Source: Anaerotignum sp. (GTDB lineage Bacteria > Bacillota > Clostridia > Lachnospirales > Anaerotignaceae). Taken from it: a stretch of 5,020 nt of DNA. A model generated the notes under the pieces. It had not been told where the DNA came from, ran no database searches, and worked only from the letters and a program-made list of their open reading frames with translations. The stretch covers positions 1 through 5,020 of the forward strand of contig JAFRZQ010000309.1 of assembly GCA_017442465.1 (NCBI GenBank), given 5' to 3'. The position numbers and the translations under genes are program-made. Position 1 is the stretch's first letter. Every line of letters begins with the position of its first letter. Below are positions 1 through 4,678 of the stretch, piece after piece.

Positions 1-705
1 CGTTCCTTCAAAGAAAGCCGAACCGATGCTTCCAAAAATGCCCGCCTCGGTATTCTGTTCCACTCGGGCAATCTTTGTCTGCAGATCCACTGTTCCGATC
101 AGCTCGCCAGCTTCCCCCTTTTCTCCTTTGATGATTTCCGTCAGCTCCGCCTTTGCCAGTGCCCCTTCCCGAATGGTCATCAGCTGGCCGGTATCCACAT
201 CATAGACACCATGCCCCAATGCACCAAATCTTTTGGTTTTCGGGTCAAAGAAAGTTAGCGTACCGATCCCCTGTATGCTGTCCCGCACCCAGATCCCAAT
301 TTTATAGGCATTGTCTGCCACACTGAACACAGGGGTTACGCAAACCTGCTTCTGCCTGCCGTCCCTTTCCAGCAAAAGAGTCATGGGATTTCCGCCGCTG
401 TTTTCTATCATCTGCTGAAAAACCTCTTTATTTTCCACCTCCTTCCCATCCGCTTTCAAGATACGGTCTCCCGCCTGTATCTCCTTTTTTGATACAATGG
501 GGCCTTCTCCGTTGATGCTGCCTGTTCCAAGCACCAGCAATCCTGCCGTATCCAGCGTTACCCCGACGGTTTTGCCTGCAGGGATCAGTTCCTGTACCTC
601 CGCCCCCTGCACCGTCTGCATAAAAAGGCAAACAGTAAAAACCGGAATCAAAAAAAACTTCAGCGGACATACTGCAAAAGAAGCTCTCTGTTTTTTCTGC
701 TGCAT
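1..705 (-). CDS. spoIVB: SpoIVB peptidase (S55 family), C-terminal part outside window
   Basis: The first 235 residues of a SpoIVB-type serine peptidase are visible. In Bacillus subtilis this forespore protein is exported to the intermembrane space and cleaves SpoIVFA, which releases the SpoIVFB protease that activates sigma-K. A basic N-terminus and hydrophobic segment (about residues 15-33) give a membrane anchor or signal. A short PDZ-like domain follows at about 55-125 (QAGDRILKADGKEV at 77-90). The S55 domain begins at about 130 with a GIGTLTFFDPKTKRFGALGHG stretch whose His165 matches the catalytic histidine of the family. The catalytic serine lies beyond the window edge, so activity cannot be judged. 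The ATG at 705 is chosen because GGGAG (718-714) sits 8 nt upstream. The gene lies downstream of a dacF-like gene on the same strand. spo0A often follows spoIVB in spore formers, but here that region is outside the window. Confidence 0.93.
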   Translation of the reverse strand, partial: MQQKKQRASFAVCPLKFFLIPVFTVCLFMQTVQGAEVQELIPAGKTVGVTLDTAGLLVLGTGSINGEGPIVSKKEIQAGDRILKADGKEVENKEVFQQMIENSGGNPMTLLLERDGRQKQVCVTPVFSVADNAYKIGIWVRDSIQGIGTLTFFDPKTKRFGALGHGVYDVDTGQLMTIREGALAKAELTEIIKGEKGEAGELIGTVDLQTKIARVEQNTEAGIFGSIGSAFFEGT

Positions 706-722
706 CAACTCCACTCCCAAGC

Positions 723-756
723 AAAAAATTTGAAGCAAACCGCGCGCTTTTGCTTC
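723..756 (-). terminator. terminator-like hairpin in the spoIVB leader
   Basis: On the minus strand GAAGCAAA (756-749) and TTTGCTTC (739-732) form a perfect 8-bp stem with a 9-nt GC-rich loop, followed by AAATTTTTT (731-723). This fits a modest intrinsic terminator for transcripts coming from the dacF-like gene. It ends only 17 nt before the spoIVB start codon, too close for a separate promoter to fit after it. It could therefore also act as an attenuator or as a 5' hairpin of the spoIVB mRNA. The stem has only three G-C pairs, so termination may be partial. Confidence 0.55.
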
Positions 757-762
757 TCCTTT

Positions 763-791
763 ACTTTTTCCTTGATGCAGCACCGCTATTC
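763..791 (-). promoter_or_regulatory. candidate sigma-F/sigma-G-like promoter for spoIVB
   Basis: Reading the minus strand, GAATA (791-787) is followed after 15 nt by GGAAAAAGT (771-763). This resembles the forespore promoter pattern (GYATA-like -35 and GGnnAnAnT-like -10) in most positions. Transcription would start near 756, at the first base of the leader hairpin. spoIVB is forespore-transcribed in Bacillus subtilis, which makes the match plausible. These consensus sequences are loose, however, and one position in each box deviates. No convincing sigma-A promoter is visible in the 181-bp gap. Confidence 0.3.
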
Positions 792-801
792 CGCCCAAAA
801 G

Positions 802-816
802 TGTCAGAAACTGACA
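802..816. repeat. small perfect inverted repeat after the dacF-like gene
   Basis: TGTCAG and CTGACA flank a 3-nt centre, forming a 6-bp hairpin about 70 nt past the dacF-like stop codon. On the minus strand it is followed by CTTTT, so it may be a weak terminator or RNA-stabilising hairpin. It could also be chance or a protein binding site. The gap between the two genes (706-886) contains no gene that I can support. Confidence 0.3.
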
Positions 817-886
817 ACCTGTTACGAACAAAGACAGCCGGGCTCCTGGAAATTTTTATTTTTTCTGAACATTTTTTTGGCCGCAT

Positions 887-2053
887 TCAGAACCATAACT
901 TCAGCATTCGCTCCAGCATTGTGCCAATATCTGCCTTTTCTATCGTATCTTTCGCCACCAGGTCTGTACTTCCCACCGTTTCTCCATTTATCAGATATAA
1001 AAGTTCTCCCACCTTTTCCCCTTTTTTCACCGGTGCAGCCACAAAAGGAAGGATCTCCGTCTTTGTTTCCCATTCCTTTCCGTCATCCTTCTTCACCAAA
1101 AATGCTGTCTCTTCTTTCACCACGGCATCCACACTGTCTTCCATCCCCTTTGTAACGGAGATCTTTCCCATCTTTTCTCCTGCCGGCAATCCCTTCTGGG
1201 CACTGTAATTGGCGAAACCATAATCCAGCAGCTTCATTGTTTCCTGAAATCGGATCTTAAAATCCGGTGCAGCCATCACAACTGCGATCAGATGCAATCC
1301 GTCCCGTTCCGCCGCGCCGGAAAGGCAATACAATGCTTTCCCCGTGGATCCTGTTTTCAGCCCTGTAGCACCTTCATACCATTTAATAAGCTTATTGGTA
1401 TTGGTCAGGCCAAATGTCGTTTCTCCCTTTCTGGTCCTATGTATGATGGTATCCTGCCATGTAGTCGTATATTCTTTGATCTCCGGAAATCTTATCATAA
1501 GCTCTCTGCTCATCAGTCCAATGTCATGAGCACTTGTCACATGTCCCTCCGCATCCAATCCACAGGCATTTACAAAATGCGTATCTGTCATCCCCAGTTC
1601 CTGTGCTTTTTTATTCATCCGTTCCACGAAAGCCCCTTCACTGCCTGCCACAAATTCCGCCATGGCAACCGCTGCATCATTGGCAGAAGCAATGGCAATA
1701 CACTTTGTCATATCTGCCGCCGACTGGGTCTCTCCCGGCTCCAGAAACACCTGGGAGCCGCCCATGGATGCTGCATGATCACTGACCTGCACACTGTCTT
1801 CCCACTGAAACTGCCCGTTTTCTTCCGCCTCATAGATCAACAGCATCGTCATTACCTTCGTCACACTGGCCGGCGGCATAGCTTCATGGCTGTTTTTTTC
1901 ATAAAGCACCGTTCCTGTTCCGGCATCCATTAAAAGCGCACTTTTGCTTTCCAATGTCAGTGGTTCCATTTCCTCCCCATATGCGGGTAAAAATGTACCA
2001 AGGATACATACAATCAACAGCACCGCCGACAAAAGGCCTTTTCCTTTTTTCAC
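887..2053 (-). CDS. dacF: D-alanyl-D-alanine carboxypeptidase (DacF-like, peptidase S11)
   Basis: This 388-aa secreted or membrane-associated low-molecular-weight penicillin-binding protein removes the terminal D-Ala from peptidoglycan pentapeptides and so limits cross-linking. Residues 1-26 are a signal peptide (MKKGKG, hydrophobic core, then AYG before EE). All three active-site motifs of the S11 family are present: SVTK (Ser63 nucleophile, Lys66), SAN (123-125) and KTG (233-235). A C-terminal beta domain follows from about 265, ending in an amphipathic segment (ADIGTMLERMLKLWF), the usual membrane tether of this family. The start is GTG at 2053, preceded by GGGAGGA (2067-2061) with a 7-nt spacer. 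Length is about that of Bacillus subtilis DacF (389 aa), and it precedes spoIVB on the same strand. Both facts favour a sporulation role, but a DacA/DacB-type vegetative role cannot be excluded, so the symbol is less certain than the family. No lipobox is present around Cys16. Confidence 0.92.
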   Translation of the reverse strand: MKKGKGLLSAVLLIVCILGTFLPAYGEEMEPLTLESKSALLMDAGTGTVLYEKNSHEAMPPASVTKVMTMLLIYEAEENGQFQWEDSVQVSDHAASMGGSQVFLEPGETQSAADMTKCIAIASANDAAVAMAEFVAGSEGAFVERMNKKAQELGMTDTHFVNACGLDAEGHVTSAHDIGLMSRELMIRFPEIKEYTTTWQDTIIHRTRKGETTFGLTNTNKLIKWYEGATGLKTGSTGKALYCLSGAAERDGLHLIAVVMAAPDFKIRFQETMKLLDYGFANYSAQKGLPAGEKMGKISVTKGMEDSVDAVVKEETAFLVKKDDGKEWETKTEILPFVAAPVKKGEKVGELLYLINGETVGSTDLVAKDTIEKADIGTMLERMLKLWF

Positions 2054-2102
2054 ACTATATTCCTCCCAAAAACATCTTACCTATACTTTATGTTTTTTCA
2101 CA

Positions 2103-2119
2103 GAAGATATGTTATCTTC
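2103..2119. promoter_or_regulatory. 17-bp perfect inverted repeat upstream of dacF-like gene (possible operator)
   Basis: GAAGATA-TGT-TATCTTC is a perfect 7-bp dyad with a 3-nt centre, located 50-66 bp upstream of the dacF-like GTG start. No T-tract follows it on either strand, so it does not look like a terminator. The position suits a repressor or activator site for the minus-strand gene. No regulator can be assigned from the sequence. Confidence 0.4.
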
Positions 2120-2166
2120 CAAATTCTGCATCAATTCTTACAATGTTCTTAATTTTATTTATTTTT

Positions 2167-2189
2167 TATAAAATTTTTAAAATTTTATA
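2167..2189. repeat. 23-bp all-A/T perfect palindrome in the divergent promoter region
   Basis: TATAAAATTTT and AAAATTTTATA are perfect complements around a single central T (2178). It lies between the divergent dacF-like and SLH genes. The composition is only A and T, so chance is a real possibility. Its A-tracts would bend DNA and could act as an UP-like element for promoters on either side. It has no G-C pairs and is not a terminator. Confidence 0.4.
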
Positions 2190-2207
2190 GTATAATTCTA
2201 TTATACT
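2189..2207. promoter_or_regulatory. 19-bp inverted repeat carrying a TATAAT box on each strand
   Basis: AGTATAAT-TCT-ATTATACT is a perfect 8-bp dyad with a 3-nt centre, directly adjoining the A/T palindrome. It places a consensus TATAAT at 2191-2196 on the plus strand and another at 2205-2200 on the minus strand. Neither has a good -35 at 16-18 bp, so it may be a regulator site rather than a pair of promoters. A possible minus-strand promoter for the dacF-like gene overlaps it: TTGAAA at 2215-2210 and TACTAT at 2192-2187, with a 17-bp spacer. That match is weak in the -10 box. Confidence 0.4.
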
Positions 2208-2209
2208 TG

Positions 2210-2238
2210 TTTCAAAACTCACAGAAATTTGGTATAAT
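2210..2238 (+). promoter_or_regulatory. extended -10 sigma-A promoter of the SLH protein gene
   Basis: A consensus -10 TATAAT (2233-2238) carries the extended TGn motif directly upstream (TGG, 2230-2232). The -35 is weak: TTTCAA at 2210-2215 gives a 17-bp spacer. An AT-rich stretch lies just upstream and may strengthen it. Predicted transcription starts near 2245, giving a leader of about 30 nt. Because the promoter lies inside the longest open frame, that frame's upstream TTG start at 2207 cannot be the real start. Confidence 0.65.
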
Positions 2239-2260
2239 CATTAAAAAGTTTGGATTCAAA

Positions 2261-2267
2261 AAGGAGG
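2261..2267 (+). promoter_or_regulatory. ribosome binding site fixing the SLH protein start
   Basis: AAGGAGG is a full-strength Shine-Dalgarno sequence 8 nt before the ATG at 2276. It decides the start in favour of 2276 over an in-frame TTG 23 codons upstream. It also places a good signal peptide at the N-terminus. Confidence 0.85.
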
Positions 2268-2275
2268 CTTGCCCT

Positions 2276-4366
2276 ATGAAATATCAAGGCAATAAAAAAC
2301 ATCCTGTTGCATTTCTGCTTGCAGCACTGCTGGTCTGCCAGCCTATCACTGCGCAGGCAGTTACATTCGCGGATATCAATAATGTTCCCTGGCCCGGCGC
2401 AGAGGTTTCCATCAACAAAGCTGCGGAATTAGGTCTGGTCGTTGGTGAAACCATCAATGGTAAATCCTACTTCAAACCCAAGGATCCCGTATCTCTGACA
2501 CAGTCCTGCCAGCTGGCTTATAAACTGCTGATTGAAACAGGCAAGGCCAAAGCAGATGCTTCTGTAACACAGAAATGGTCTACCGTTATGAATACATATA
2601 AAATTCAGTCCTGGGCACAGCCTGCTGTATCCTTCTGTCTGGAAAACGGTATCGTACAGATTTCTGATCTGAGCGGCTTTGTCAGCGGCGAAGTAAATGT
2701 ATCCGCTACAAGGGAACAGGCTGCTGAAATCCTGGGCCGCGCACTAACTGTTGGTGTTCCTTCCATGAAAGCAACTGCATCCACAACTTCCTTCAAAGAT
2801 AACGCCAGCATTGCCACAGATGCCCGCCCTTACATCGCCCTGCTGAATGCACAGAAAATCGTAAACGGTGATGATGTCGGCAACTTCAATCCGAAAAAGA
2901 CACTGAACCGTACAGAAACAGCTGTAATGGTTACAAATCTGTATAATGTTCTGGACAAAGCTGCACCCGCAGTAACACCTCTCGGTTCTCAGAGCGGCAC
3001 TGTAAAAGACATGAATAACCTGTATGTAAATCTGGAAAACAGCAATGCTTATTTCCTGTATGCTTCCGCAGGCACAACTGTAACACTGAACGGAGAAAGT
3101 TCCACAGTTGCTGAAGTATCTGATCTTTTCAAAGACGGCAGTACTATTCAGGCAACTCTGACACTGGACAGCAATAACCGTATCACTGCCTTTGCTGCAA
3201 CATGCACAGATGCGGCAGAAGAAAAAGAAGAACTGCTGACCAAAGGTGAACTGACTAAAGTTACTTACAATGATGATAAAGATTCCGGCACTATCACTAT
3301 CGATAACAAATCTACCCATCGCATCAAAGATACATACAGCGTCGATATTTATGTAACCATCGACGGCGATGAAGATGATTATGATTACGATGATTTCTAT
3401 GACCTGTATCAGGACTGCAAGAGCAAGAAAAAAACCATCACTGTAGAGCTGACGATGAAGGATGGCGAAGTTGATAAAATTGAAGCCACTGTCAAAGCTT
3501 CTACCAACGCTAAAACAAATCTGAAAGGCGATGTGATCGGCGATATCACTAAGCTGAAATATGACAGTGATGAAGAAGGCGAAATCAAGATCAAAGGTAA
3601 AACCTACTACATCGAAAATGTCTACGACATTGATATTGAAATCGACGGCGATGACGCAGACTGGGACGAACTGTATGAATGGTACGAAGAATATGAAGAA
3701 GATGATGAATATCTTTATGGTGCTATCAATCTGGACAGCGATGACTATGTAGAAGAAATCCTGGTTCTGACAAAAGCAAGCACCGTGCAGGGTACTGAAG
3801 AAGAAGGTACTGTAGATGAAATCACTTTCGACGAAAATGATAAAGAAGGTACGATCACTGTAGACGGCGAAGAATATGATGCCCCTGATACAGACTATGT
3901 TGATATTGATATCAAAGACGGTAATACAACCATCGATTCCTGGAAAGAACTCTATCAGGCATACCAGGATGGTAAGGAAATGTCTCTTACACTGGATGTA
4001 GATGATGATGAAGTTCTGGAAATCACAGGCGAAGTAACAATGGCAAAAGGCCGCCTGAATACTTACGGCAAAGATTACATGACACTGAAAGGCAAAAAGA
4101 GCAAAGTCAATGTAAAATATTATTTTGAAGTAAGTGATTCTACTGATGACGATGAATACGCAGAAGAAACACAGGAAATGCTGGAAGAAATCGATGTTGA
4201 TATCGATGGTCTGAACTATGTTTCCAATCTGTTCGAACTGAAGGAATGGCTGGACGACGCAAAATCTGATGGCGATCTACAGCTGACAGGCTACGATAAC
4301 TTCCAGTTGGAAATGGAACTGGATAAAGATGGTTACATTAAAGAAATCACCGGCACATACAACTAA
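2276..4366 (+). CDS. SLH-domain surface protein with acidic tandem repeat modules
   Basis: This 696-aa secreted protein probably sits on the cell wall. Residues 1-28 are a signal peptide (MKYQGNKKH, hydrophobic core, cleavage after AQA). Three S-layer homology domains follow at about 31-84, 101-157 and 173-226. The third keeps NRTE (211-214) and the second TREQ (145-148) in place of the TRAE binding motif; the first (SLTQ) is degenerate. SLH triplets in this family bind secondary cell wall polymer. Residues 240-696 hold five divergent copies of an acidic module with a [FW]xxLYxxY-like helix core. In the third copy about 30 of 90 residues are Asp or Glu against 7 Lys. Strong promoter and ribosome-binding signals, tandem stops (TAA TAG) and a strong terminator suggest a well-expressed single-gene transcript. 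An S-layer or S-layer-associated role, perhaps cation-binding, is inference. I recognise no enzymatic domain. Confidence 0.9.
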   Translation: MKYQGNKKHPVAFLLAALLVCQPITAQAVTFADINNVPWPGAEVSINKAAELGLVVGETINGKSYFKPKDPVSLTQSCQLAYKLLIETGKAKADASVTQKWSTVMNTYKIQSWAQPAVSFCLENGIVQISDLSGFVSGEVNVSATREQAAEILGRALTVGVPSMKATASTTSFKDNASIATDARPYIALLNAQKIVNGDDVGNFNPKKTLNRTETAVMVTNLYNVLDKAAPAVTPLGSQSGTVKDMNNLYVNLENSNAYFLYASAGTTVTLNGESSTVAEVSDLFKDGSTIQATLTLDSNNRITAFAATCTDAAEEKEELLTKGELTKVTYNDDKDSGTITIDNKSTHRIKDTYSVDIYVTIDGDEDDYDYDDFYDLYQDCKSKKKTITVELTMKDGEVDKIEATVKASTNAKTNLKGDVIGDITKLKYDSDEEGEIKIKGKTYYIENVYDIDIEIDGDDADWDELYEWYEEYEEDDEYLYGAINLDSDDYVEEILVLTKASTVQGTEEEGTVDEITFDENDKEGTITVDGEEYDAPDTDYVDIDIKDGNTTIDSWKELYQAYQDGKEMSLTLDVDDDEVLEITGEVTMAKGRLNTYGKDYMTLKGKKSKVNVKYYFEVSDSTDDDEYAEETQEMLEEIDVDIDGLNYVSNLFELKEWLDDAKSDGDLQLTGYDNFQLEMELDKDGYIKEITGTYN
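2993..4363 (+). repeat. five divergent copies of an acidic protein module
   Basis: The region codes for residues 240-696 of the SLH protein. Approximate copies are 240-308, 323-406, 417-499, 509-589 and 594-694. Each runs from a G-x-(I/V)-x-x-(I/V) start through a GxIxIxG-like strand pair, a (V/I)DI-type strand with acidic DGD residues, and a short helix, to a strand ending near EIT. The helix cores are VSDLF (281-285), FYDLY (374-378), WDELY (463-467), WKELY (556-560) and LFELK (652-656). The similarity is seen in the protein; nucleotide identity is low, so the duplications are old. The first copy is less acidic and the last carries an insertion. Confidence 0.7.
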
Positions 4367-4376
4367 TAGCCACAAA

Positions 4377-4409
4377 AAAACCCCTCTTTTGAGGGGTTTT
4401 CTTTTATTT
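4377..4409 (+). terminator. bidirectional intrinsic terminator after the SLH gene
   Basis: AAAACCCCTC (4377-4386) and GAGGGGTTTT (4391-4400) form a 10-bp stem with a TTTT loop, followed by CTTTTATTT. It starts 10 nt past the TAA stop. The opposite strand also gives a stem followed by seven T residues, so it can terminate in both directions. Confidence 0.93.
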
Positions 4410-4436
4410 GACAAAATCCGCCCATCGCAGTATGAT
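4408..4436 (+). promoter_or_regulatory. near-consensus sigma-A promoter of the riboswitch transcript
   Basis: A perfect -35 TTGACA (4408-4413) and a -10 TATGAT (4431-4436, one mismatch) are separated by 17 bp. Transcription should start near 4443, just before the cobalamin aptamer. The -35 directly abuts the T-tail of the preceding terminator, so the DUF4430 gene is a separate unit from the SLH gene. Confidence 0.88.
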
Positions 4437-4447
4437 GAAAAAAAACA

Positions 4448-4598
4448 AGATACGGATAGGAATCTGGTGAGAATCCGGAACAGTTTTATCCCTGCTGTGT
4501 AAGCAACGAAAAAAGCCATATACCACTGGAGCATTCTCTGGGAAGGGGCTTTGAGTAGGCTTTTGGCTTGAGTCAGAATACGCGTCCGAACAATATCT
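4448..4598 (+). ncRNA. cobalamin (B12) riboswitch aptamer
   Basis: The landmarks of the cobalamin riboswitch appear in order: GGTGAGAATCC (4466-4476), CCCTGCTGTGTAA (4490-4502), CCACTGG (4523-4529), CTGGGAAGG (4538-4546) and the B12-box-like GAGTCAGAATAC (4570-4581). P4 is visible as AAAGCC (4512-4517) with GGCTTT (4547-4552). A closing P1 helix may form from AGATACGGA (4448-4456) with TCCG (4585-4588) and TATCT (4594-4598). The family binds adenosylcobalamin or related corrinoids and normally represses uptake or synthesis genes when B12 is plentiful. The B12 box is less canonical after GAATAC, so the exact ligand preference is not certain. Confidence 0.9.
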
Positions 4599-4618
4599 AA
4601 ACATCCGAAGGCATAAAT

Positions 4619-4671
4619 CGGGGGTTTCTTTTTCGTTGCCCCCAAAACGGTAAATTACCGAGAATGGAGGC
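4619..4671 (+). promoter_or_regulatory. putative translational expression platform of the B12 riboswitch
   Basis: Two alternative hairpins share the same C-run. GGGGG (4620-4624) can pair with CCCCC (4639-4643), leaving the ribosome binding site free. Alternatively GCCCCC (4638-4643) can pair with GGAGGC (4666-4671), five pairs and one C-A mismatch, burying the whole Shine-Dalgarno sequence. GAGAATG (4660-4666), in the second hairpin's loop and edge, is complementary to CATTCTC (4532-4538) in the P5 tip of the aptamer, as expected for an L5-L13 kissing interaction. Neither hairpin is followed by a T-tract, so control of translation is more likely than termination. A small dyad, CGGTAA-A-TTACCG (4648-4660), lies inside the second hairpin. 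Confidence 0.55.
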
Positions 4672-4678
4672 ATTTTTC

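Noticed and set aside
750..1208. A 152-codon plus-strand open frame
   Set aside because: It lies antisense to the end of the dacF-like gene, has low-complexity Ser/Phe/Pro-rich composition and no good ribosome site. It is a shadow of the real gene.
1292..1933. A 213-codon plus-strand open frame
   Set aside because: It is fully antisense to the dacF-like gene, which carries all three active-site motifs. The His/Cys-rich composition is typical of an antisense shadow.
2207..2238. TTGTTT (2207-2212) as the -35 of the SLH promoter
   Set aside because: The spacer to TATAAT would be 20 bp, too long. The extended -10 makes a strong -35 unnecessary.
2744..3319. A 191-codon minus-strand Cys/Ile-rich open frame inside the SLH gene
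   Set aside because: The composition reflects antisense reading of codons such as ACA, GAT and GCA. There is no ribosome site or recognisable domain.
3362..3402. EF-hand or dockerin-type calcium loops in the acidic repeats
   Set aside because: The DGDEDD stretches lack the regular DxDxDG spacing and the flanking helices of those motifs. Only a general cation-binding suggestion is justified.
4619..4643. GGGGG/CCCCC hairpin as an intrinsic terminator
   Set aside because: It is followed by AAAACGG rather than a T-tract, so it does not terminate on the plus strand. An anti-sequestor role is more likely.
4277..4645. A 122-codon minus-strand open frame across the terminator and riboswitch
   Set aside because: It crosses a strong bidirectional terminator and an aptamer conserved as RNA, so coding is not credible.
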